This document shows, in pieces, positions 11,626 to 19,517 of a DNA stretch of 64,000 nucleotides. Position numbers and translations under genes: made by a program. The notes beneath the pieces were generated by a model, which worked only from the letters and a program-made list of their open reading frames with translations, had not been told where the DNA came from and did not search any database. Within the stretch, counting starts at the first letter, position 1. Every line of letters starts with the position of its first letter. Origin of the DNA: Bdellovibrio sp. ZAP7 (GTDB lineage Bacteria > Bdellovibrionota > Bdellovibrionia > Bdellovibrionales > Bdellovibrionaceae); assembly GCF_006874645.1 (NCBI RefSeq), contig NZ_CP030082.1, positions 1 to 64,000 of the forward strand. Reading direction: 5' to 3'.

Positions 11626-11662
11626 TTGCCCTTAGGACAACCTCGATAAATAACTCGAGGTT
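11626..11662 (+). promoter_or_regulatory. Two dyads at the MerR-type gene start
   Basis: A 15-bp imperfect palindrome, TTGCCCTTAGGACAA (11626-11640), is followed by a perfect 8-bp inverted repeat AACCTCGA / TCGAGGTT (11639-11646 and 11655-11662, 8-bp spacer). The right arm contains GAGG, the Shine-Dalgarno for the ATG at 11666. The site could be an autoregulatory operator, or in RNA a hairpin that hides the ribosome binding site. Confidence 0.6.
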
Positions 11663-11665
11663 AGG

Positions 11666-12667
11666 ATGAAGAACTGGCTTACCATCGGACAATTTGCGAA
11701 ATCTATCGGTGTATCAGCGAAAGCTTTGCGTCTTTACGAAGATATGGGTTTGTTGAAATCCCATGTGCGTGGAGAAAACGGCTATCGATATTACGATGAA
11801 TCGCAATTAGAAATCGCTCAACGTTTGAAAGACTTTAAAGACCTTGGATTTACTTTGGTAGAAATCAAATCTCTGCTAGAGGCCGATGAATCTTTAAATT
11901 CAGATAAGCTCGCAGATTCAATGCATGCACGCTTGAAAGTCATTTCACACCATGCAGAACTTTTGAAATCACAGAAGGAACAAATCGAACGTATCCTCTC
12001 CTCTTTGCAAAAGAAACAAGAGCCGCTTGAAGCGGAACAAAGGAGAGCGATCATGAGTTACTACGGTAAAGTTTCGATTCTTATCACTGGCTGTGACGGT
12101 TTAGAAAAAACTGCCTACTTCGTGCAGGAACATTTCAAAAAATCTGGCCAAGATGTTCCAGTATTGACGTGGTCGTTGGGCATGCAACTGCCTGAGCTGA
12201 AGCCTTATATTCTTATCCTTCCGGAAAAGTTTCTTTCATACGAAGAAATTCTGAAAATAAATGCTGATGTGATTGTTATTAAAAGTGTAAGCGTTCACTC
12301 CGATGAAATGGAAAAACGATATCTCAAATTATTCACCGAGGTAGGTCCGCATGTGACTACTGTGATTAATGCTGATGATCGCGCATCGGTTTCATTCGCA
12401 GCCCAAGAGGACGTTCGTAAGGGTCGAATCTTTTATTTCACGAAAAATCGTGCGCTTGAGCCGCAGATTAAACACATCGGTGGAGTTATCAGCAGCGGAG
12501 AATCCTTGGAGATATACGGATTTAATTTAAAATCAAAGGTAGAGATGCAATATAAACGCATTTTAGCTTTTGAAGAAGAGATTGCACTTGTGTCTTCATT
12601 CGCTGCAGTGATGTCGGTGGGGTTAGAAAAAGAAAATCTAACAAGTGCCATCGCACAGCTCAAATAA
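11666..12667 (+). CDS. MerR-family regulator fused to a degenerate Mur-ligase-like domain
   Basis: Residues 1-70 are a clear MerR winged helix (LTIGQFAKSIGVSAKALRLY, then GYRYYDESQL), followed by a coiled-coil dimer helix to about 125. The remaining 200 residues are not a known small-ligand domain. They read like the central domain of Mur ligases and cyanophycin synthetase: ILITGCDGLEKTA near 137 at the place of the GTNGKTT P-loop, VINADDRAS near 233 for the usual NADDP, and a C-terminal helix (SAIAQLK) like the xxAL tail. The P-loop is degraded, so binding without catalysis is more likely. Most of the gene is unambiguous; the Mur assignment is my motif reading. Confidence 0.8.
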   Translation: MKNWLTIGQFAKSIGVSAKALRLYEDMGLLKSHVRGENGYRYYDESQLEIAQRLKDFKDLGFTLVEIKSLLEADESLNSDKLADSMHARLKVISHHAELLKSQKEQIERILSSLQKKQEPLEAEQRRAIMSYYGKVSILITGCDGLEKTAYFVQEHFKKSGQDVPVLTWSLGMQLPELKPYILILPEKFLSYEEILKINADVIVIKSVSVHSDEMEKRYLKLFTEVGPHVTTVINADDRASVSFAAQEDVRKGRIFYFTKNRALEPQIKHIGGVISSGESLEIYGFNLKSKVEMQYKRILAFEEEIALVSSFAAVMSVGLEKENLTSAIAQLK

Positions 12668-12685
12668 GCAAATTGCACAAAATAA

Positions 12686-12713
12686 AAAGGGCCGGTGTTT
12701 CCACCAGCCCTTT
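12686..12713. terminator. Bidirectional terminator between convergent genes
   Basis: AAAGGGC-CGGTG / CACC-A-GCCCTTT forms a stem with a TTTC loop between the MerR-type gene and the convergent phosphohexomutase. The flanks are A-rich on the left and have some T on the right, so it can serve both strands, more strongly the minus strand. Confidence 0.75.
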
Positions 12714-12738
12714 GCTTTATCGTTATATTACTACCCGA

Positions 12739-14106
12739 TTATAGGTATTTGTTCACGACCGCTTCTACCCGGTCTTGGATGCGTTTCATACCTTCGGCAG
12801 TTGTTGCTTCATAACGAACAACCAATACCGGTTGCGTGTTGGAGGCGCGGCAAAGGGCCCAACCGTCCTCGAAGCTTAGGCGAATACCATCAGTCAAATT
12901 TACCTGGTAGTCTGCGCCTGGGCCGCCCTTGAAAGCTTCTTTCATTTTCTCGACGATCAAAACTTTTTTCTCTTCAGTCGTGTCGATGCGAATTTCTGGC
13001 GTGTTGAATGCTGGAGGCAAACCTTCAAGCAATTGTGGAATTGTTTTACCCGTTTTTGCCAGGATCTCTACCAGGCGAAGACCCGCGTAAGGTGCATCGT
13101 CGTAACCGAAGTTACGATCGGCAAAGAAGATGTGACCAGACATCTCGCCGCCGAATGGTGCTTTTTCAACTTTGATTTTTTCTTTGATCAAAGAGTGGCC
13201 CGTTTTCCACATGATCGGTTGGCCACCGTGTTTTGAGATGTCGTGGTACAGGCGATCAGAACATTTCACATCGCCGACGATTTTTGCGCCCTTGTTTGTT
13301 TCAAGAATTGCGCGGGATACGATGGTCATAAGCTCATCACCGTAAACCATGCGACCTGTGTGATCGACTACACCGATACGATCGGCGTCGCCATCAAAGC
13401 CGATACCACAAACGGCACCTTCTTTTTTGACTTGGGCAGCAAGATCCACCAAATTTTCTTCAACAGTTGGATCTGGATGGTGATTCGGGAATGTACCATC
13501 TGGTTCTTCAAACAGGATTGTCGGTTTCAAACCACAGGCTTCGAACAAACCGCGAACTACGGAACCACCAGCTCCGTTACCGCAGTCTAAAACGACCTTA
13601 ACGTTTTTCATTTGGCCGAATTCTTTTTTGTAGTGTTCGTAGTAGCTTGGGCGGATGTCGAAAGATTCAACAGAACCTTTTCCATCGATATATTCACCTT
13701 TTTCGATAATTTTGCGAAGCTCTTGGATTTCTTCACCAAAGATGGTCGTTTTACCCAAAGAAATTTTGAAACCATTAAATTCTGGAGGATTATGAGAGCC
13801 AGTTACTTGAACGGCGCCATCCACCTTCATTGTGAAGGTCGAGAAATAACACACAGGGCTCGTTACAAGGCCCAAGTGAATAACTTTAGCACCTGAATCA
13901 ACGAAACCTTTTTCCATGCTTTTAACGATCGCCGGAGAGCTTACACGGGCGTCGTGGCCGATCGTCAGTGTTGGATTAGAAATGTTTTTAACGTTCTTCA
14001 TGTGAACTACGAATGCGCGCGCCAAAAGATAAGCGAAATTGTCGTCAAACTGACCGTTGTAAACGCCACGGATGTCGTATTCTCTGAAAATTACCGGTTG
14101 ATACAT
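12739..14106 (-). CDS. Phosphomannomutase / phosphoglucomutase
   Basis: Alpha-D-phosphohexomutase of the AlgC/ManB type that interconverts hexose 1- and 6-phosphates for LPS and exopolysaccharide sugars. The 455 residues begin with IFREYDIRGVY; the phosphoserine loop is VTGSHNPPEFNGFK near residue 103, the metal loop is GFDGDADRIGV near 240, and the sugar-binding GGEMSGH is near 318. GAGGT lies 5 bases before the ATG. It stands alone, downstream of pdxA on the same strand. The exact sugar preference cannot be read from the sequence. Confidence 0.92.
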   Translation of the reverse strand: MYQPVIFREYDIRGVYNGQFDDNFAYLLARAFVVHMKNVKNISNPTLTIGHDARVSSPAIVKSMEKGFVDSGAKVIHLGLVTSPVCYFSTFTMKVDGAVQVTGSHNPPEFNGFKISLGKTTIFGEEIQELRKIIEKGEYIDGKGSVESFDIRPSYYEHYKKEFGQMKNVKVVLDCGNGAGGSVVRGLFEACGLKPTILFEEPDGTFPNHHPDPTVEENLVDLAAQVKKEGAVCGIGFDGDADRIGVVDHTGRMVYGDELMTIVSRAILETNKGAKIVGDVKCSDRLYHDISKHGGQPIMWKTGHSLIKEKIKVEKAPFGGEMSGHIFFADRNFGYDDAPYAGLRLVEILAKTGKTIPQLLEGLPPAFNTPEIRIDTTEEKKVLIVEKMKEAFKGGPGADYQVNLTDGIRLSFEDGWALCRASNTQPVLVVRYEATTAEGMKRIQDRVEAVVNKYL

Positions 14107-14155
14107 AGAAACCTCACTTCAACTAGGTATTGGAAAATATTAGAAATAATCCTAA

Positions 14156-15112
14156 CTAGGACTGCTGTCGAGTCAAATTAATAGACCAGCGAATAGCATC
14201 AATCATAGAGTTGGGATTGGCTTTATTTTTGCCAAAAATATCCTTCGCTGTGCCGTGATCGACACTCGTGCGAACGAATGGAATTCCCAGGCTGATGTGC
14301 ACTCCACTATCTTGTCCATGAATCATCTTAAAAGGGATTAAACCTTGGTCATGATACAGGCATAAATACACGGAATATTTTTTCCAGTTCTCTTTAAAAA
14401 AAGCCGCATCGGGAACTAATGGACCCACATAGGGAATACTTTTTTCTTTAGCAAAAGAAGCCAGGTTTGGAAAAACCAATAGCTCTTCGCCGCCGATCAT
14501 CCCCTGCTCGCCCGCATGAGGATTTAAGCCTAATATGCCAATGGGTTTGGACCGTTTGGAGGCTGGTAAAGATTTGCGTAATTGATCTGCATGCAATAAG
14601 GCTTCAGCGACCGTACTAAAACTGATGTGCTTTGAAATATGAGCAACTGACAAATGCCCTGTCGCCAAAACGACATTGAATTCACTGCCCGCAAATCCCA
14701 TATGCACAGTTTTGGTTCTGGAAACGCGCTTAAGAATGTCGGTGTGCCCAAGGTCTTTAAAGCCAGCATCTTTGATCAAAGTTTTTGATAAAGGAGCCGT
14801 TGCCATGCCGTCGAGTTGCTTTTTCATGCAGGCTTTGGCGGTGGTTTCAACCCAATGAGCCGGCGACAAGTCAGAGCAGATATCAACCAGATAAGGACCC
14901 TCGATTTTTAGGCCCTCTTCAAGCGAGTCGACAACAATGCGTTTGAATTTCTGATCGATGAGTTTTAGATATTTTGCAGAGGCGCTGTCGTTTCGCCATA
15001 GGAAGAATTGCACACCTTTTTGTGGACCGAGTTTGTGAAGGGCCTTGGCTGTGACTTCAAAGCCAATCCCATCATCATCGCCCGTGGTAAGTGCAATTCG
15101 TTTGTTACTCAT
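14156..15112 (-). CDS. pdxA: 4-hydroxythreonine-4-phosphate dehydrogenase PdxA
   Basis: Enzyme of the DXP-dependent pyridoxal phosphate route. I start it at the ATG at 15112 (MSNKRIALTTGDDDGIGFE); a longer reading would extend into the surA-like gene. The family's C-terminal motif is clear (YHDQGLIPFKM, then IPFVRTSVDHGTAKDIFG). The N-terminal motif, usually GDPAGIGPE, is here GDDDGIGFE, an odd variation. It overlaps the upstream surA-like gene by 8 bp (ATGAGTAA), the same surA-pdxA order as in Escherichia coli. Confidence 0.9.
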   Translation of the reverse strand: MSNKRIALTTGDDDGIGFEVTAKALHKLGPQKGVQFFLWRNDSASAKYLKLIDQKFKRIVVDSLEEGLKIEGPYLVDICSDLSPAHWVETTAKACMKKQLDGMATAPLSKTLIKDAGFKDLGHTDILKRVSRTKTVHMGFAGSEFNVVLATGHLSVAHISKHISFSTVAEALLHADQLRKSLPASKRSKPIGILGLNPHAGEQGMIGGEELLVFPNLASFAKEKSIPYVGPLVPDAAFFKENWKKYSVYLCLYHDQGLIPFKMIHGQDSGVHISLGIPFVRTSVDHGTAKDIFGKNKANPNSMIDAIRWSINLTRQQS

Positions 15113-16049
15113 TAATTCTGATAAAAGAGTCGTCGCGTTTGTTTTGTAACCAAAGACGAAGTTGTCTTTTGAAACTAGCTTCCAAAAGTTGAGCTTTGAT
15201 GCGGTCTTTTTGTTTTTCAAACTTAGGATCTGGCGTCAGCTTTTTAGTCGTCAATTTTACGATGTGGAAACCCAGACGAGATTTTACGATTCCTGTTGTT
15301 TCACCAACTTTAAGGCTCGAGATAGCTTCCTCAATTTCCGGAATGAATTCGCCGGATTTAAAAGTACCCAAAGCACCGCCAGCAGAGAAATTTGGATCTT
15401 CACTGAATTGTTGCGCCAAAGTTTCAAAGTTTTCCCCGGAACGAAGTTTCGAAAGAGCTGTCTCAGCGCGTTTGTATGCAGCTTCAGAGCCACCTTTTTT
15501 TGGAGAAAAGAAGATGTGGGAAACGGAGAACTCGTCAATTGCGGGCTTATTGTTTGGATTTGATTTTAGATATTCATTCAAAGCGTCTTCATCTGAAATA
15601 CGCAATTTTGAAATGATCTCTGTATCCATCAAATTCTGCTTTTCGATCTTTTCTTTTAGAAAAATTTTGTATTCAGGGATATTGATGCCTTGGCCCTTAA
15701 GAATGCTCATAAGCTCGGTTTCGCTTACGTTATTTCTTTTGGCCATGTCTTTGAACTCTTGTTCAACACGGTCATTCGTCACAGTCAGATTCAGGCGCTT
15801 GATTTCAGACGAAAGAATCTTTTCGTTAATCAAATAGTCCATCTGCGCTTTGCGATCTTTCTTTAAAGCATCAGCAGACTTACCATCCATCAAAGCGTCA
15901 TCAATCATACCTGGCTTTGCAATACGACTTTGCAATTCCTTAAGGTCAGATTCCAAGATGATTTCGTTGTTCACAACAGCCAAAGTTTTTTCAACGACTT
16001 CGGCTTTAACCGGTACTGCTAAAAATAAAGAAACAAGCAAACTAATCAT
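15105..16049 (-). CDS. surA: SurA-like periplasmic peptidyl-prolyl isomerase
   Basis: Exported chaperone/isomerase with an N-terminal signal peptide (cleavage likely after VPVKA near residue 16). Next comes a SurA N-domain (KTLAVVNNEIILESDLKEL) and one parvulin domain near 165-260 (SVSHIFFSPKKGG, GGALGTFKSGEFIPEIEEAI, GFHIVKLTTKK). It is 314 residues, with one parvulin domain where E. coli SurA has two. It overlaps pdxA and the preceding lipoprotein gene by 8 bp on each side, so the three are translated as one coupled unit. Confidence 0.88.
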   Translation of the reverse strand: MISLLVSLFLAVPVKAEVVEKTLAVVNNEIILESDLKELQSRIAKPGMIDDALMDGKSADALKKDRKAQMDYLINEKILSSEIKRLNLTVTNDRVEQEFKDMAKRNNVSETELMSILKGQGINIPEYKIFLKEKIEKQNLMDTEIISKLRISDEDALNEYLKSNPNNKPAIDEFSVSHIFFSPKKGGSEAAYKRAETALSKLRSGENFETLAQQFSEDPNFSAGGALGTFKSGEFIPEIEEAISSLKVGETTGIVKSRLGFHIVKLTTKKLTPDPKFEKQKDRIKAQLLEASFKRQLRLWLQNKRDDSFIRINE

Positions 16050-17010
16050 TATTCCCTCGGGTATCTACGGAGATGGAATTCATCAACTCGTAGTCCTTTA
16101 GAACTTTACTACTTCTGAGCTGGGCATCAAGCCACGCCACGTATTCTGCCTGCTCGCGTTGTGCTTTAAGCGCGCGCGTAATCTGGGGGCGAACCTCTTC
16201 GAGAGTCAAAGTAGACGCTGGAGCCTTTTTTTCCACACGAATTAGGTGAATCCCGAAGGGACTTTTGATCATTTGTACGCCAACAGAGTTTGTGAACAGG
16301 CGGTCAAAGTAATCCACGGTTCCTTTTTCAATCCAACCGATAACGCCACCCTGCTTGGCCTCGGGAGTGATGGAGAATTTCTTGGCAAGTTCCGCGAAAT
16401 CTTTGGTTTTTAGATCCGTTTTAATCGCGTCTGCTTTGGATTCTTCATCGACGACGATCTGGCGGATATAAATGCGCTCTTTGCGTTTATACATATCCTT
16501 GTGGTCATCGTAATAACGTTTAATCTCTTCTTCAGCGATCGGTTTAGCCTTCTCATTAATCTTTTTGAAAACTTCACGTTCAATCAGGCTGTAACGAAGT
16601 TCTTCGCGCCATTCTGCAAAGGATAGGTTCTCTTGAGCCAAAGCACGGCGGAAAGAAAGATCATCAGGATAGTTGGCTCGGAGCTTATCCACTTCCTTAT
16701 CCAGACTGTTTTCAGAAACCACGATGCTTTGCGCGCGTGCCCAATCCAAGGTTAAGCTCTTCACCAAAAAATCGCGAAGAATTTCTTCTTTGATTCTTTG
16801 AACGTTGTTGGGATCTTTGGCGGCCAACGCATCAAAGTTTTTAAGCTTACGTGCCAACTGATTTGCGAATTCCTTCGCCGTCAGAACGTGTTCATTTACT
16901 TTCTCAACAGGTTGTTTAGAAAGTTTTTGATATTTGGAAGGACAACCCGCCAACAACATGCTTGTTAAAATAAAAAGCCCCGTTTTGGCGGGGCTCTTTA
17001 GGAATTTCAT
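16042..17010 (-). CDS. Lipoprotein peptidyl-prolyl isomerase (parvulin type)
   Basis: A 322-residue parvulin with a lipoprotein signal ending LLAGC (Cys at residue 23), so probably membrane-anchored, like PrsA. The SurA-type N-domain comes first (VEKVNEHVLTAKEFANQL); the parvulin core follows near 175-270 (RQIVVDEESKAD, GGVIGWIEKGTVDYFDRLF, GIHLIRVEKKAP). It lies 11 bp downstream of another PPIase gene. A textbook terminator hairpin occupies codons 6-14 of this gene, so its expression must involve readthrough or ribosome interference. Confidence 0.88.
   Translation of the reverse strand: MKFLKSPAKTGLFILTSMLLAGCPSKYQKLSKQPVEKVNEHVLTAKEFANQLARKLKNFDALAAKDPNNVQRIKEEILRDFLVKSLTLDWARAQSIVVSENSLDKEVDKLRANYPDDLSFRRALAQENLSFAEWREELRYSLIEREVFKKINEKAKPIAEEEIKRYYDDHKDMYKRKERIYIRQIVVDEESKADAIKTDLKTKDFAELAKKFSITPEAKQGGVIGWIEKGTVDYFDRLFTNSVGVQMIKSPFGIHLIRVEKKAPASTLTLEEVRPQITRALKAQREQAEYVAWLDAQLRSSKVLKDYELMNSISVDTRGNND
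16971..16995 (-). terminator. Intrinsic terminator inside the signal-peptide codons of the lipoprotein PPIase
   Basis: On the minus strand AGCCCCG-CCAAAA-CGGGGCT is a perfect 7-bp stem followed by TTTTTA. It lies 5 codons inside the downstream gene (codons 6-14, encoding SPAKTGLFI) and follows the 17022-17831 PPIase stop by about 27 bp. Confidence 0.85.
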
Positions 17011-17021
17011 CTGCTAGTTCC

Positions 17022-17831
17022 TTATTTGATAAGGTTTTTGTTTTCTTTGATCGAGTACGATTTTTTCAATTTTTCGAAGTACTCATTAAAGATCACTTTT
17101 CTTTTCTCATCGTATACTGCCGCTCTGATTTGGCGTTTATCCGCATTTTCGAAGCTGCGACGACCTGTTACTTTGATGATGTGGAAGCCATATGGAGATT
17201 CGATGAGCCCCTTGATGTCACCGACCTTCATGGAAGCTGCCGCCTCATAGTATGCAGGAACGATTGTTACACGTGATTGCCAACCGATGTCGCCACCAGC
17301 TTGCTTTGAAATCGCGTCGTCTGAATAAAGTTTAACCAGCTCTTCAAACGGACGTTTTGATTTTTTAACTTCCGTATAGATTTCTTCAGCACGTTTTCTA
17401 GCTTCAGCGATTTGTGCCGGAGTTGCACCTTGTTTAAACTCAATCAAGATGTTGCTAGTGCGGATTTCAGGATTGTTTTTGTACCAATCTTGCAATTCTT
17501 TGTCAGAAATCGTGATTTTTTGAACTTTAGGACCCAACTCTTTTTCCAAAAGAGCTTTGTACATCGCCTGACGAAGTTGGTCTTGAACGATAGGATCTTT
17601 TTCTAGATTGCGCTTTTCAGCCTCTTGCAAACCCACTTCATAACGAACCATATCTTCCAGGAAAAGATCTTTCGGTGGAGGGTTTGTCGTTTTAGATTTG
17701 ATGTCGTTGTATTTCTTATTGAATTCATCAAGAGTGATCGTTTTTTTGCCCACCTGAGCTAACACTTCCGAAGATTTCTGCGCGAACGCCGGTGCTGCGA
17801 TGAGCATCAAGATGCTGATAACTAATTTCAT
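17022..17831 (-). CDS. Periplasmic PpiC-type peptidyl-prolyl isomerase
   Basis: A 269-residue exported parvulin. The signal peptide MKLVISILMLIAAPAFA is cleaved near residue 17. An N-terminal helical region (LAQVGKKTITLDEFNKKYND) follows, then a parvulin domain near 120-225 with RTSNILIEF, GGDIGWQSRVTIVPAYYEAA and YGFHIIKVTGRR. It heads a run of three PPIase genes and pdxA on the minus strand. AAAAGGGACTTT upstream of the ATG supplies the ribosome binding site. Confidence 0.88.
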   Translation of the reverse strand: MKLVISILMLIAAPAFAQKSSEVLAQVGKKTITLDEFNKKYNDIKSKTTNPPPKDLFLEDMVRYEVGLQEAEKRNLEKDPIVQDQLRQAMYKALLEKELGPKVQKITISDKELQDWYKNNPEIRTSNILIEFKQGATPAQIAEARKRAEEIYTEVKKSKRPFEELVKLYSDDAISKQAGGDIGWQSRVTIVPAYYEAAASMKVGDIKGLIESPYGFHIIKVTGRRSFENADKRQIRAAVYDEKRKVIFNEYFEKLKKSYSIKENKNLIK

Positions 17832-17883
17832 ACTTTAAAAGTCCCTTTTAAAAGTTGATGCAAACTATGTTAAAACGCTAGCA

Positions 17884-18537
17884 CTAGGCCTTATTATCCG
17901 CAATGAAATTAACAGCTTGCTGACGAGTCTGGTGTAAAAGGGACTCTAACTCTAGAGCAAGGTCTGGGTTTCTTGGATCCTGCTCCTTTGTGACTGGAGG
18001 AAGACATTCACTCCAAACAATCGTCACTTTCGCGAAGGGTTTAGGCAGGAAAGTTTTATTCCAGGATCTTGGGAAATAAATCGCACGATCAACGTACACG
18101 CCAGCCGCATAAATCGGGCCGTGAATCATGCGTGATAATTCAAAAACTCCGGGCTTTACTTTGTGTAACGGACCTTTAGGGCCATCCACCGCAAAGCTGC
18201 AATTTCCCCCGTCTTTTACTAAACGCAAAAGACCTTTCAGCGCTTGAACACTGCCACGAGAAGAGGATCCGCGACTGGTTTTTGCGCCCATCCATTTCAG
18301 TACAGTTGCCATCAGTTCGCCGTCTTTGGATTGAGATGCAATCGTGGCAATTCGATAGCGTTTAACGATAGAAAGAAGTGCCAGCTCGTCACCATGCCAG
18401 TGAGCAAGTACAACCGGGTTCTTATTTTCCAGGGATTTTTTAAGTGATTCAGGCTCGAAAAGACGAACCCTCCACGTCCATGAGAGGGTTCGATAAAATA
18501 CAAACACAATAATCGGAAGGATGTATTTCCTAAACAC
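17884..18537 (-). CDS. DUF374 / lysophospholipid acyltransferase-like membrane protein
   Basis: A 217-residue protein with an N-terminal membrane helix and the DUF374 signature: AHWHGDELALL near residue 45 (the acyltransferase His-Asp site), SQSKDGELMATVLKWMGAKTSRGSSSRG in two parts near 68-95, and FAVDGPKGPLHKVKPG near 115. This family is related to the lipid A acyltransferases. It starts at GTG, 2 bases after the etfA stop, and looks translationally coupled to etfA. The exact acyl acceptor is unknown. Confidence 0.85.
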   Translation of the reverse strand: MFRKYILPIIVFVFYRTLSWTWRVRLFEPESLKKSLENKNPVVLAHWHGDELALLSIVKRYRIATIASQSKDGELMATVLKWMGAKTSRGSSSRGSVQALKGLLRLVKDGGNCSFAVDGPKGPLHKVKPGVFELSRMIHGPIYAAGVYVDRAIYFPRSWNKTFLPKPFAKVTIVWSECLPPVTKEQDPRNPDLALELESLLHQTRQQAVNFIADNKA

Positions 18538-18539
18538 GA

Positions 18540-19508
18540 TTAGTGGTGAAGAGCCTTTTTGAACTCTTCAGTCAATTTTGGAACGATATCAAAAGCGTCA
18601 CCTACGATACCGTAAGTTGCTTTTTGGAAGATTGGAGCATTTGCATCGTTGTTAATAGCAACGATAACTTTAGATGAACCCATACCTGCCAAATGTTGAA
18701 TCGCGCCCGAGATACCAACCGCGATGTACAATGTTGGAGCTACTGTTTTACCAGTTTGACCAACTTGCATACCGTGTCCTACCCATCCAGCATCGACTAC
18801 TGCACGAGTTGCACCTACAGTTGCACCCAAAACATCAGCAAGATCGTTCAACATTTTAAAGTTCGCAGCTTCTTTCAAACCACGACCACCAGAAACGATG
18901 ATGTTTGCTTCCGTCAAATCCAACTTCTCTGAAGCGCCTTTGACAATTTCTTTGATCAAAGTTTTCAAATCAGTTGCTGCATTAGGGTTTTCAACAACAC
19001 TTGCAGTTTTAGATGTGTCAGCAGCTTCAACTGGAAGTTGATTTGCACGCATCAAAACGATTTTGATAGGGCTGTTTTCAAAGTTAACAGTCGCAAATGC
19101 TTTACCAGAGTACATCGGTTTAACAGCAGTTACGTTGTCACCAGAGATAGTCAACTGAGTGCAATCACTTGCAACACCTGTATTCAGGCGAGCCGCAACA
19201 CGTGGGAACAAATCCTTACCTGTTGAAGAAGCAGAAGCCAAGATGATGGAAGGTTGAACTTTGTTTACGATGGCAACGACATTTGCAGTGTAAGATTCTG
19301 GATTGTAAGAATCCAAAGCCGCGTCTTTCACAACATGAACTTCAGAAGCACCGTTGTGGCCGATAGCTGCAGTTACATCACCTGCGTGAGAACCGAATGT
19401 CACAGCAACTACTGTGTTGCCGGATTTCGCTGCCGCCTGCAAAAGCTCAATAGAGCTGCGTTTAAGTTTACCGTTTGTTTGTTCAGCAAAAACTAATACT
19501 TTACCCAT
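18540..19508 (-). CDS. etfA: Electron transfer flavoprotein alpha subunit
   Basis: FAD-binding subunit of ETF, which passes electrons from acyl-CoA dehydrogenases to the quinone pool. The 322 residues include the FAD-binding C-terminal domain (SGGRGLKEAANF, GATRAVVDAGWVGH near 237, QVGQTGKTVAPTLYIAVGIS, SGAIQHLAGM). AGGAG lies 7 bases before the ATG. It follows etfB by 9 bp. Confidence 0.95.
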   Translation of the reverse strand: MGKVLVFAEQTNGKLKRSSIELLQAAAKSGNTVVAVTFGSHAGDVTAAIGHNGASEVHVVKDAALDSYNPESYTANVVAIVNKVQPSIILASASSTGKDLFPRVAARLNTGVASDCTQLTISGDNVTAVKPMYSGKAFATVNFENSPIKIVLMRANQLPVEAADTSKTASVVENPNAATDLKTLIKEIVKGASEKLDLTEANIIVSGGRGLKEAANFKMLNDLADVLGATVGATRAVVDAGWVGHGMQVGQTGKTVAPTLYIAVGISGAIQHLAGMGSSKVIVAINNDANAPIFQKATYGIVGDAFDIVPKLTEEFKKALHH

Positions 19509-19517
19509 TGCCAGCTC

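Noticed and set aside
15196-15837. 213-codon open frame opposite the surA-like gene
   Set aside because: Phe/Ser-rich translation typical of the reverse of Lys/Glu-rich coding; the minus-strand gene has a full SurA and parvulin signature.
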